The position numbers and the translations under genes are program-made. Shown in pieces: positions 62,001 through 63,279 of a stretch of 64,000 nucleotides of DNA. Each line of letters begins with the position of its first letter. Position 1 is the stretch's first letter. This stretch comes from Enoplolaimus lenunculus. Taxonomy: Eukaryota > Nematoda > Enoplea > Enoplida > Thoracostomopsidae. The stretch is from assembly GCA_030248215.1 (NCBI GenBank), contig JASANG010003145.1:1-64000 (forward strand). The letters run 5' to 3'. The notes under the pieces are model-generated. The model was not told where the DNA came from and did no database searches. It saw only the letters and a list, made by a program, of their open reading frames with translations.

Positions 62001-63279
62001 AGCATACCCCTAAGCCTAAGCCTAAGTTCAAGTCTAAGCCTTAGTATAAGAACGAGTATATTGATAAGCCTAAGCCTAAGCCGAGCAAAAAATTAGTCTG
62101 AAGCTTAAGCTTTGCTCTATTCTAGTCCCACGGAAAGCGTTCCGCCACTGATCTTTATATGGGCCAAAATTTTTATAGGTAGTTTTTCACTCGATAAGCA
62201 TTCTTGGAGCCTATTAACCTCACGGATATTATTTGGTTTTATTGTTAAAAATTTCCCTTTTCAAATATATACCGTTTTGTTACAATTGACAAGGTTTTCA
62301 AGCAACCACCACATTCTTTTGACAGATTGCATTATATTTATCCTTTGCATGCATCGGTTTATAACGATTAAATTTATAGCGCTGAACTGCAATTTCAATA
62401 ATTTCTTTAAAATATTTTTCAGTTCAGCATAGTTTGGTATTAATTATACTAAATTTTAGAACAATAGATTATTTAAAACCAGAACCTTAGTGAGACAACA
62501 ATTTCAACCCGTTTCGATATATTTTGGGATTATTTGATTTTTATTATCAAAATGAAGCATCAAATTTCCGATCCATGTCAAGAATGGGAGAGCAATGGAA
62601 CTTACAGACTGGGAAGATTAGGCTTTTTCTCAGGATTAGGTTTATGGCCAGGCTTAGGTTCAGAATTAGATTTCGACTTACACTTCTGTAGACAGACCTC
62701 TATGACTTAACATGGGCCAAATTTACCCTTTTTATTTTGGATCCAACAAAATAATTTGCCAAATGTGTGCTTCTGTATCTGTTTCTACACAAATATATCA
62801 ACAGCGGGTAGAAGCGCAACCAGGAATTTCTGAAGGGCGTTGTGGTGCCAATGGCCTGTCCAAATGTTTAACGTGAAAGAAGCAATATAGAATGAACGGA
62901 AATAAAAGTGAAACTCGAACAGCGCTGCAAGCGAATGTTTTCAGGTGTACCAACGCCAGACGCTAAATAAACTGTAACAAATTTTCACAACTATTTTGAA
63001 TATAAGCCTTAACCGGAGGAAGCCTTCGGCCCCCCCTGGTTGCGCCGATGATATCGGGTTTATTTATGCAAGTCTGCAATTTTATGCGTTATATATTTTC
63101 GGTTGCTACTTATCCACTATCCCCTGTCATATATTGGTATATTTTTGTTTTACTACGCGCATTGTGATTTTTTACATCAATGTTTCGTTTTTTAGGCTTA
63201 TCATCAACGAATCGACTCGAACCCATCGCATCAGTTTCCTTGTTCACCAAAACAAACGGTTGTGTCTTCTGCGGAAGCG
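9068..63279 (+). CDS. LMO7/LIMCH1-like protein (CH, PDZ and LIM domains), 18 exons, 3' end not reached
   Basis: Joined exons: 9068-9169, 9994-10067, 10553-10643, 11349-11446, 12965-13022, 16033-16388, 25560-26643, 33476-33594, 46801-46897, 52909-53151, 54117-54169, 55247-55442, 55881-56031, 56673-56876, 57225-57764, 60186-60373, 61059-61260, 63196-63279. All 17 introns are GT-AG and all junctions keep the frame, giving about 1313 residues. The CH domain covers about residues 20-155 (LERWL, LFLPTDLDAR, ARRVIVTLSEL). A DUF4757-like motif WLVNLNNWKARRRS lies near 627-640. The PDZ domain is about 862-960 (IGFTLKGDI, GLEVGDEIVSINN, GRLDLVIKRYRV). LIM starts with CVFC at the end. Known family members are cytoskeletal adaptors at cell junctions, so a role in actin organisation is inferred. 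The ATG follows an in-frame TAG at 9044. Extra or alternative exons in the long introns could be missing from this model. Confidence 0.82.
9170..9993 (+). other. Intron 1
   Basis: GTAAGT...TTTCAG. Mostly unique AT-rich sequence, with a short GGCTCAGGCTTAAG fragment near 9710. A minus-strand open frame (9410-9706) inside it shows no motif. Confidence 0.6.
9994..10067 (+). CDS. Exon 2: CH domain, second part
   Basis: Reads IVTGENLSDPDNLLQSLKSG and then PHLV, ending two bases into a codon before GTATGT. It aligns by eye with the LMO7 CH segment where a helix is followed by a loop and the DG-type turn (here SLKSGPHLV). Confidence 0.78.
10068..10552 (+). other. Intron 2
   Basis: Contains a GC-rich block (10255-10345) with ACCGTAGCCGGGACC at one side and TAACCCTGGCCGTAGT at the other, which may be a short diverged member of the CCCGTAGCCA repeat family. 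The rest is unique. Confidence 0.5.
10553..10643 (+). CDS. Exon 3: CH domain, third part
   Basis: Completes the split Met codon and reads LLRMLQQAKHGANGKGYPIS followed by RLKDFASGDE, ending in phase 0 at GAG|GTAAAT. In family members this part links two helices through a basic loop. Confidence 0.78.
10644..11348 (+). other. Intron 3, with a tandem repeat
   Basis: Holds the 120-bp tandem repeat (10755-11088). The open frame running through it (10747-11139) is an effect of the repeat length being a multiple of three and is not a gene. Confidence 0.6.
10849..11088. repeat. Perfect 120-bp tandem duplication, plus a diverged third copy upstream
   Basis: Copy 1 is 10849-10968 and copy 2 is 10969-11088. 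They are identical base for base as far as I can read. A shorter, diverged relative precedes them at about 10755-10848 (shares AAATTCAAAA, CCGACG.CTACAGAT and TTGGCTACTGC). Perfect identity points to a recent duplication or local gene conversion. Confidence 0.92.
11349..11446 (+). CDS. Exon 4: CH domain, core helix with LFLPTDLDAR
   Basis: Reads ILDFVEILLHEHAMRACQLF and then LPTDLDARLDF, ending two bases into a Gly codon before GTAATT. The pattern F-L...-QLF-x-P-x-DL-D matches the conserved LFDPxDLxD stretch of LMO7/LIMCH1 CH domains. This exon is needed to bridge exons 3 and 5 in phase, and it does so exactly. It overlaps larger chance frames in two other readings. Confidence 0.8.
11530..11690. 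repeat. CCCGTAGCCA-type interspersed repeat
   Basis: Shows the family order: GAGGCCTAAAAAATTTTCAG, GGGGG, TTTTCGGTGACTTA, AGCCAGGTTG, a GGGTTGAGCCCC block and a TTGGCTACAGGCCCG end. Relatives are at 15375, 31785, 36482, 37570, 42425 and 53868. Confidence 0.6.
12078..12292 (-). mobile_element. TTAGGC-core MITE, sub-family A, copy 1
   Basis: Starts GGGTCCATGTAAAGATCAGG, then a GGGACTAGA...AAGCTTAAGCTTTAGAC block, then GCTTAGGCTTAGGC-type units interrupted by GAGGAATATGCTAATTCTTA, and ends ACTGTTCCGTACCAG...TTGGCC. The orientation is opposite to the 55590 copy. Confidence 0.75.
12343..12549. mobile_element. Foldback MITE with TA flanks, about 205 bp
   Basis: Flanked by TA on both sides. Outer TIRs are CACTGCAAAAACTGGTGA and, reverse-complemented, CACTGAAAGAAATGGTGA. 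Inside, GGCTTTTTCGGACTACTCAA pairs with the complement of TTGTGTAGTCCGGAAAAGCC. The core repeats GAGTC.AA.TT.GACT motifs. The TA flanks suggest the Tc1/mariner superfamily. Confidence 0.8.
12735..12855 (-). repeat. Degenerate TTAGGC-like block
   Basis: Reads CCTAAGCCTAAAC, TAATCCTAAACCCAAGCC and TAAGCTGAAGCTT with neither TIR clearly kept. Probably a decayed member of the same MITE group. Confidence 0.5.
12965..13022 (+). CDS. Exon 5: CH domain, DTNIPPEAIRENML segment
   Basis: The acceptor TATAG leaves one base that completes the Gly codon from exon 4. It then reads ADTNIPPEAIRENMLKARR to GTAAGA, phase 0. The short exon carries the loop and the start of the last CH helix. Only this acceptor keeps the frame open. 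Confidence 0.8.
13130..13315. repeat. CG-rich island, probable repeat
   Basis: GCGCGCAGCGGGACGCCACC and GCCGTCGGGCGTCGACACG lie on the left, and GGCGTGGCGATGGCGAGTGC and CGACGTCCGTCTGACACTG on the right. The two sides are partly complementary (CCACCGC/GCGGCGTGG, GTCG/CGAC). It is strongly unlike the AT-rich surroundings. A shorter relative may be at 50105-50165. Confidence 0.4.
14526..14700. repeat. Interspersed repeat shared with 58748
   Basis: Shares TTCGCGGACCACGAAGTTAT, a GAAAC/TAAACATT..ATTGCAGA segment and a final CGAC(T)ATAGCAACGC-type end with the copy at 58748-58965. Non-coding; origin unknown. Confidence 0.55.
15375..15530. repeat. CCCGTAGCCA-type repeat, diverged
   Basis: Carries TGGCTAAGAAGCTTTGGAGG, AAAGATTTCAGATGACTTA, AGCGATG.TTAACC, AAAATTTTCTTGGGAGGCTG and AGCCCACATAGCC in the order seen in other copies. 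Confidence 0.45.
16033..16388 (+). CDS. Exon 6: last CH helix and linker
   Basis: Starts VIVTLSELAHQLTSTDTAV, the closing helix of the CH domain (compare RRKLKNVLVTLYWLGKA in LMO7). It then runs into a Cys-containing linker (YHYQLCCNQPEYANEQQ, RKTPQDEYCDDLKILQHQIC) of unknown fold. Ends two bases into an Asp codon at TCTGA|GTAAGT; reading on instead meets a stop at once, which supports the donor. Confidence 0.8.
18068..18240 (-). mobile_element. TTAGGC-core MITE, sub-family A, copy 2
   Basis: Starts ACCCATGTACAGATCAGGGC, then a GGGACTGCAATACAGTAAGC block and GCTTAGGCTTAGGTATTAGC units, and ends CTACTGTTACGACCATGTTC with TTGGCCC. Same orientation as the 12078 copy. Confidence 0.78.
19640..19710 (-). 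ncRNA. tRNA-like sequence (tRNA-derived repeat or tRNA pseudogene)
   Basis: On the minus strand there is an A-box match TAGCTGAGTGG (19686-19696) and, about 32 bases after it, a B-box-like GGGATCGAATC (19644-19654). These are the two internal RNA polymerase III promoter boxes. I could not fold a full cloverleaf, so a SINE head or decayed tRNA is likelier than a working tRNA. Confidence 0.5.
20760..20815. repeat. Short GGT microsatellite
   Basis: GTCGTGGTAGTGGTGGTGGT with further GGT units. Confidence 0.7.
20951..21385. mobile_element. MITE with 19-bp TIRs and TA ends, copy 1
   Basis: The left end TACTGTAGTGACCCGAATAA is matched exactly by the reverse complement of the right end. TA at both edges fits a TA target-site duplication and the Tc1/mariner superfamily. 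Inside are repeated TAATAAGAGNGGG, TAATAAGAGTCC and AATTAGAGTCC units. A shorter copy in the opposite sense lies at 56131-56473. Confidence 0.88.
22500..22627. repeat. (TTG)n / (CAA)n microsatellite
   Basis: About 125 bp of GTT/TGT triplets with GTGG and TTTTTG interruptions, ending in GCT units. It yields poly-Gln, poly-Thr, poly-Leu and poly-Cys open frames on both strands, none of which I take as genes. Confidence 0.9.
23322..23523 (+). mobile_element. TTAGGC-core MITE, sub-family A, copy 3
   Basis: Starts GGACCAATGTATAGAATAGG, has CCTAAGCCCAAGCC and GTAAACCTAAGTCTAAGC units, then TCTATTGCAGTCCCGCAGAA, and ends CTGATCTTAACTTGGTCC. Confidence 0.75.
23600..23675 (-). ncRNA. Weak tRNA-like sequence
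   Basis: The minus strand has TGGCTACGTGGTTAG, which fits an A box and shares GGCTACGTGG with the tRNA-like sequence at 63726-63805. No good B box follows. Probably a decayed tRNA-derived repeat, if real. Confidence 0.25.
24909..25392. repeat. 242-bp tandem duplication
   Basis: Copy 1 (24909-25150) and copy 2 (25151-25392) both begin ATTCCGCCAGTACTCTAAAC and end GTAAATTACACCCCCC, with only a handful of differences. Each unit has the palindrome-like GCTATATAGAGTATAGACTA and CTCGCTTCGCTCG. It ends about 170 bp before exon 7. Confidence 0.92.
25560..26643 (+). CDS. Exon 7: long disordered linker with poly-Thr run
   Basis: 361 codons after one base that completes the Asp codon from exon 6. Rich in Ser, Pro and Thr (SPTLDNGEFSPESPTYPTIP) with a more ordered-looking patch (LERRVEKFGFNTESRRFAKH, then RTYSVDWYP). 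A run of about 13 Thr is coded by an (ACA)n microsatellite near 26014-26054. The exon ends in a basic helix-like stretch (MKRVKAAKAAALVEARRRYR) and a GTAAGC donor. No domain recognised; a binding or phosphorylation platform is a guess. Confidence 0.8.
26014..26056 (+). repeat. Coding (ACA)n microsatellite
   Basis: An in-frame ACA/CAA run inside exon 7 that encodes poly-Thr. Likely to vary in length between individuals. Confidence 0.85.
26842..27012 (-). mobile_element. TTAGGC-core MITE, sub-family A, truncated on the left
   Basis: Three repeats of TTGGCTTAGGAATA(G/C)GC-(T/G)CATC(C/T)TTACG, then TTAGGCTTAGGCTTAGG, and the end CTACTGTTCTGGCTTTGTTC...CATGGACC. The opposite end is not clear. Confidence 0.65.
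27657..28005. mobile_element. CAGCTGCAA-rich MITE, copy 1, with internal 88-bp tandem repeat
   Basis: Starts CCTATTCACACTTGCAAGTT, the same end as the element at 49409. Inside, two copies of an 88-bp unit (27800-27887, 27888-27975) share ATTGGTCAATC and GTTCTTTTGAAAATACTTG. TTGCAGCTGCAAG-type palindromes recur throughout. The right end is less clear. Confidence 0.65.
28148..28200. repeat. Hairpin, 12 of 13 bp paired
   Basis: CAACGCCGAACCC (28148-28160) pairs with GGGCTCGGCGTTG (28188-28200) around a 27-base loop, with one mismatch. Function unknown. Confidence 0.6.
30490..30612. repeat. TTAGGC-like repeat, sub-family C
   Basis: CCTAAGGCTTAGGCTATGA, AAGCTTAGGCTTAGGTT, and an end GGTCCTTATAATTTACATTG then GCC. 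The ending is shared with 31310, 55076 and 62605. Confidence 0.5.
31310..31492. repeat. TTAGGC-like repeat, sub-family C
   Basis: Starts GGGCCCATGTTTAATTGC, has TTAGGATTAGGATTGAGG and GTTTAGGCTAAGG units, and ends AATTTATAATTTACACATGC. Confidence 0.5.
31785..31935. repeat. CCCGTAGCCA-type repeat, diverged
   Basis: AGCCAGTAGCCAACTAAACT, AAAGATTTCTCACGAACAAG, GGCTGTAAC...TCTTGGAAGACTAAAGCC and TTCTCTGGCTATGAG follow the family order. Confidence 0.4.
32115..32329 (+). mobile_element. TTAGGC-core MITE, sub-family A, copy 4
   Basis: Starts GGCCAATGTAAAGAAAAAGG, then CGGAACAGTATTATAAGC, many CCTAAG units, AAGCTTAAGCTTACGC, and ends TTCTGCCCCTGATCTTTATA then TGGGCC. Both ends are kept. Confidence 0.85.
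33476..33594 (+). CDS. Exon 8: DUF4757-like WKxRR motif
   Basis: Reads EEDAGWLVNLNNWKARRRSL, then a Ser/Arg-rich helix (STLRNRLETEQSIGRPA), ending two bases into a Ser codon before GTAAGT. The W-x6-WKxRR-S pattern resembles the DUF4757 segment of LMO7/LIMCH1 (W..L..WK.RR.S). It joins exon 7 and exon 9 in phase. Confidence 0.75.
35235..35387. mobile_element. TTAGGC-core MITE, sub-family B
   Basis: Starts GGGCCAATGTTACATTTAGG, then GGTGTAACAGTACTAG, GAAGCCTAAGC units, TAATCTAGAATCTAAACC, and ends CCACCAGAAACCTGGATGCC, AAAGTAAGATGGGCC. Flanked by GGGCC at both ends like sub-family A. Confidence 0.7.
36482..36652. repeat. CCCGTAGCCA-type repeat
   Basis: ACCCGTAGCTACCTCGCC at one end, GGAGGGCTAAAAATGTTTCA, TTGGCTTACAAGCAAGGTT, GGGGGGCAAAATTTTTCCAG, and TTGGCTGCAGGCCCGCC at the other. 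The ends are inverted copies of each other, so it is MITE-like. Confidence 0.65.
37570..37735. repeat. CCCGTAGCCA-type repeat
   Basis: Starts TCCCGGGCACTTGGCCAACT, has AAGCTAAAAATTTACAAGGA, TTTTCGATGACTTACAAGCA, AGCCAAAATTCTTCCAGCAG and ends CCCACGGACCGG. Confidence 0.6.
39752..39945. mobile_element. MITE with GCGGCGGATTCAG ends
   Basis: Starts AGCGGCGGATTCAGAAAGTT followed by GTGGGGGCGCG. The other end is GGGGGACGTACGCTCCCC with CGCATCTATATCCGCTTG, whose reverse complement begins CAAGCGGATATAGATGCGGG. Such ends are common in invertebrate MITEs, possibly hAT-related. Confidence 0.5.
40201..40482. repeat. 141-bp tandem duplication
   Basis: Copies 40201-40341 and 40342-40482 both start TTAATTCTTATGATTTGCAA and end AAACGTCCATCTG, with about four differences. 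Confidence 0.92.
41790..42010. repeat. Interspersed repeat shared with 59135
   Basis: Shares CGGTAGTGCGATGATAACTT/CAGTCAG, CTTGTCACCACCGG-type and TTNTTAAGCA(A/G)...CTA(A/T)CCGGCTG and CACGGCTGGACTA segments with 59135-59345. Non-coding. Confidence 0.6.
42152..42303. mobile_element. TTAGGC-core MITE, sub-family B
   Basis: CCGGTTTCTGGTTTGACTGT at one end, TAGATTTTAGATCAAAATTT, GGCTTAGGCTTACAC units, and CTACGTTACGGCCCTAAAAG at the other. Confidence 0.65.
42425..42545. repeat. CCCGTAGCCA-type repeat, diverged
   Basis: GGGGAGGTATGTAGTCATGT, AAGCTAGAAAATTTGTTG, TCAGCCAGGTTGAAACTG and AGCCAAAATTCCTTGTCTC follow part of the family order. Confidence 0.35.
43470..43609 (-). mobile_element. TTAGGC-core MITE, short copy
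   Basis: Starts GGCTCATGTATAGATCATAT and ends GTTCTGACCCTGATTTATAC, with GTTTATGTTTAGGAATATGC inside. Only about 140 bp and diverged. Confidence 0.55.
45804..45991 (+). mobile_element. TTAGGC-core MITE, sub-family A, copy 5 (well preserved)
   Basis: Starts GGCCAATGTATAGAACAGGA and ends, reverse-complemented, GGCCCATGTATAGAACAGGG. The body has CGGAACAGTAGTATAAGC, CCTAAGCCTAAGC units, AGCTTAAGCTTACTCTATTA and CAGTCCCGCCGGAAAACG. Confidence 0.88.
46329..46475 (+). mobile_element. TTAGGC-core MITE, sub-family A, copy 6
   Basis: GGACAATGCATAGAACTGAG, GTAACAGTAGTATAAGTACA, AACCTAAGCAAAATATTTGC, TATTGCAGTAGCGCAGAAAA. The right TIR is decayed. It ends about 330 bp before exon 9. Confidence 0.65.
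46801..46897 (+). CDS. Exon 9: acidic Ser-rich linker
   Basis: After one base that completes Ser it reads IDDDDPGSSFKAVPNHSPGT, then SGASATSDAAEQ to GTGAGA, phase 0. Acceptor AATTTCAG. No domain. Confidence 0.72.
48432..48640. repeat. GC-rich interspersed repeat, copy 1
   Basis: GGCCGGAGCAGCCACC, CACTTGGGGGGCCCATCC, AAAACAAAAACCGCCGAAGT, GCTTCGCTCGCGAG and GGGAGGAGCCCCCGCCC. Nearly the same order and wording recur at 52557-52737. Confidence 0.75.
49409..49684. mobile_element. CAGCTGCAA-rich MITE, copy 2, with clear TIRs
   Basis: Left end AGCCCTAGGTATTCACACGT then GCAAGCTTTTTCTGCGAGAA. The reverse complement of the right end is AGCCCTATTCACATGTGCAA then GTTTTTGCTGCGAGAA. TIRs run over about 50 bp including TTGCAGCTG. 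The 27657 element is a relative. Confidence 0.85.
52178..52495 (+). CDS. Exon 9b: alternative first coding exon of the LMO7-like gene
   Basis: An open stretch of exactly 106 codons from ATG (MPFHRSISPEYHSSTYYYEK) to AAACAG|GTGCGA, in phase with exon 10. Rich in Ser, Tyr and Arg (RSISPYTGS, RSYSSDRSGMRRSRV) like exon 10, with a CDCVSC patch. Directly before the ATG is TTTTAG|TAA: the TAA is in frame, so this exon cannot continue a frame from exon 9 through that site. It therefore looks like the start of a shorter isoform keeping PDZ and LIM but not CH. The start could come from an internal promoter, or, if the animal trans-splices, from a leader joined at 52174. Both are inference. Confidence 0.65.
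52557..52737. repeat. GC-rich interspersed repeat, copy 2
   Basis: GGGCCGGTGCAGAAACCCCC, CATTTGGGGGGAACCC, GAAACAAAAACCGCCGAAAT, CTTCGCTCGCGAGC and GGGAGGAGCCTCCACCCC. It begins about 60 bp after the exon 9b donor and carries the exon's open frame on for a while, which is an accident of the repeat. Confidence 0.78.
52909..53151 (+). CDS. Exon 10: Gly/Ser/Tyr-rich linker
   Basis: 81 codons in phase 0: SNYMYGKPYTTISASEVGTQ, SSVSPVYGPGGVQYTRKH, YRGGTKYGAGHLSGESMEDS and DEIDGHSSR, ending at GTAAGA. Low-complexity and probably disordered. Acceptor TTTTTAG. Confidence 0.75.
53152..54116 (+). other. Intron 10
   Basis: Contains a CCCGTAGCCA-type repeat (53868-54030). Otherwise nothing recognised. 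Confidence 0.6.
53868..54030. repeat. CCCGTAGCCA-type repeat
   Basis: ATGTAGCCAGTTCATCGTGC, GGAAGGCTAACATTTTTTAG, GGGGGCCAAAACCTTTTC and the end CTCCTGGCTACGGGCCTGGG. Confidence 0.6.
54117..54169 (+). CDS. Exon 11: short Ser-rich exon
   Basis: Reads SSSVSSLDRLKFKTTMY and stops two bases into an Arg codon before GTAGAG. Acceptor TTTTACAG. Small, but it is needed to bring exon 10 (phase 0) to exon 12 (one leading base). Confidence 0.68.
54170..55246 (+). other. Intron 11
   Basis: Ends with a TTAGGC-like repeat of sub-family C (55076-55205). The rest is unique AT-rich sequence. Confidence 0.55.
55076..55205. repeat. TTAGGC-like repeat, sub-family C
   Basis: GGCTTATGCTTAGGAATAGA, TTAGGCTTATACTTAGG, TTATGCTTAGGCTAGGG, then GTAGACCCCTATAATTAACA and TAGGCC. 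The same ending is found at 62605-62718. Confidence 0.6.
55247..55442 (+). CDS. Exon 12: Ser-rich linker before the PDZ domain
   Basis: After one base completing Arg: DATGDRVEREFDAYVSSSYK, SLSSRSQSVPAAQSNATG and FPPKQNWKYKQKMIE to GTAAAA. The basic WKYKQKM tail leads straight into the PDZ domain. Acceptor GTTATAG. Confidence 0.75.
55443..55880 (+). other. Intron 12, holding a TTAGGC-core MITE
   Basis: Most of this 438-bp intron is the MITE at 55590-55780. Confidence 0.7.
55590..55780 (+). mobile_element. TTAGGC-core MITE, sub-family A, copy 7 (best preserved)
   Basis: The left end GGCCCATGTACAGAACAGGG and the reverse complement of the right end (GCCCATGTATAGAACAGGG) match over about 25 bp. 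Core: CGGAACAGTAGTATAAGC, five CCTAAG units in a row, then a second CCTAAG block, AAGCTTAAACTGATTCTATT and GCCCCTCCGGAAAACGATCC. Confidence 0.9.
55881..56031 (+). CDS. Exon 13: PDZ domain, first half
   Basis: Reads KKCDILPITIHTRPRPDQ, NIGFTLKGDIIEPGDRDG and RFLIGSVIA, ending one base into a Lys codon before GTATGA. IGFT is the carboxylate-binding loop (GLGF type). GFTLKGDI matches the GFTIKWDI of LMO7 closely. The insert between strands (EPGDRDGYGQKE) is longer than in LMO7. Confidence 0.85.
56032..56672 (+). other. Intron 13, inside the PDZ domain, holding a MITE
   Basis: More than half of this 641-bp intron is the TA-type MITE (56131-56473). The open frame that runs from exon 13 into it is an accident. 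Confidence 0.7.
56131..56473. mobile_element. MITE with CTGTAGTGACCCGAATA ends, copy 2
   Basis: Left end CTGTAGTGACCCGAATACGA. The reverse complement of the right end reads TACTGTACTGACCCGAATAA. Inside, TTTTTGGCCTCTCCAGAG, CCCTGTTTATTATTCGGTTA and TAATTGACATTTATGGACTC match the complement of the 20951 element, so this copy is inverted relative to it and about 90 bp shorter. Confidence 0.87.
56673..56876 (+). CDS. Exon 14: PDZ domain, second half
   Basis: Reads SKADQAGLEVGDEIVSINNY, TYHNLLTINQLIKDAAMQ and SGRLDLVIKRYRVVPPPAPS, ending one base into a Gln codon before GTAAGT. GLxVGDEIxxINN is the hallmark PDZ turn and strand (LQVDDEIIAINN in LMO7), and GRLDLVIKRY matches the last strand of the LMO7 PDZ (GHLVMDVRRY). 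The preceding helix holds TINQLIKDA. Confidence 0.88.
56877..57224 (+). other. Intron 14
   Basis: 348 bp, GTAAGT...TTTTAG. Nothing recognised inside. Confidence 0.65.
57225..57764 (+). CDS. Exon 15: Arg/Ser/Pro-rich linker with a repeated GRISxFxPxAxR motif
   Basis: 179 codons after two bases completing Gln. The first part is RS/SPG-rich (FPRRTSPSPAGGEYRGSRSP, SRSGSPILYRPSQSP), like phosphorylated disordered regions. The second part has two copies of one motif: GRPGRISEFLPDAERR and SPGRISQFVPEADRKA, about 50 residues apart. Ends one base into a codon at TTTCG|GTGAGT. The GC content is much higher than in the flanking introns. I know no named domain for the motif. Confidence 0.82.
58748..58965. 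repeat. Interspersed repeat shared with 14526
   Basis: AGCGTCGGATTAAAGGGGGC, a GGGCCTCCCACCAA doublet, TTCGCGGACCACGAAATTAT, GTGAAACATTCCATTGCAGA and GACTATTCTTACTCTAACGC. Confidence 0.55.
59135..59345. repeat. Interspersed repeat shared with 41790
   Basis: ACTTATGGTATTACGATGAA, GTAGTCAGATTAGC, TTTTTGTTAAGCAGACAGGC, CATCTATCCGGCTGCAATCT and TATCACGGCTGGACTACATT. Confidence 0.6.
60186..60373 (+). CDS. Exon 16: charged YWQSEN segment and Gln-rich helix
   Basis: Two leading bases complete Glu, then TTDDHRYWQSENRVIAEKFG, SQDDERRTDGSPTMLRNYNL and SDQQQRQCQQPLSVTTSG to GTGATG, phase 0. YWQxE resembles short conserved patches after the PDZ of LMO7, from memory. The larger open frame in another phase here is a shadow. 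Confidence 0.75.
60374..61058 (+). other. Intron 16
   Basis: 685 bp. A decayed TTAGGC-like patch at 60520-60590 (AAGCCAAAGCCTTTGCCTAA, GCC) and a run of nine G at about 60859. No other feature. Confidence 0.55.
61059..61260 (+). CDS. Exon 17: Ser/Gln-rich linker
   Basis: Reads HHSTNRPVKTAQTGHSTKTI, SSISPSPPHSSPEQITSD and SMSPYQQQQLQLKQSQQLQP, then MSKS plus one base before GTGAGA. Low complexity, probably disordered. Acceptor CATTTCAG. Confidence 0.75.
61377..61528. repeat. 76-bp tandem duplication
   Basis: Both copies read TTGGCTGA(G/C)GTTTTTT, TTTTATATG.GATATTCCTA and GGACAGTATAG(T/C)GGAATTA and end CAGGGCATTT. Confidence 0.88.
61965..62165 (+). mobile_element. TTAGGC-core MITE, sub-family A, copy 8
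   Basis: Starts GGCCACTGTAAAGAACAGGG, then GCGGAACAGTATTATAAGCA, CCTAAGCCTAAGCC units and AGCTTAAGCTTTGCTCTATT, and ends CCGCCACTGATCTTTATATG then GGCC. Confidence 0.85.
62605..62718. repeat. TTAGGC-like repeat, sub-family C
   Basis: AGATTAGGCTTTTTCTCAGG, CAGGCTTAGGTTCAGAATTA, then GTAGACAGACCTCTATGACT and TAACATGGGCC. Confidence 0.6.
63196..63279 (+). CDS. Exon 18: start of the LIM domain
   Basis: Two leading bases complete Gly, then LSSTNRLEPIASVSLFTKTN and GCVFCGS, ending one base into a codon before GTACGT. CVFCG is the first zinc-binding CxxC of a LIM domain (CSYCN in LMO7). The remaining zinc ligands must be in later exons. I could not find them in the last 700 bp, so the gene probably runs off the window. 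Confidence 0.75.

Larger units (their letters stand above)
61261..63195 (+). other. Intron 17
   Basis: Holds a 76-bp tandem duplication (61377-61528), a TTAGGC-core MITE (61965-62165) and a sub-family C repeat (62605-62718). Confidence 0.6.
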
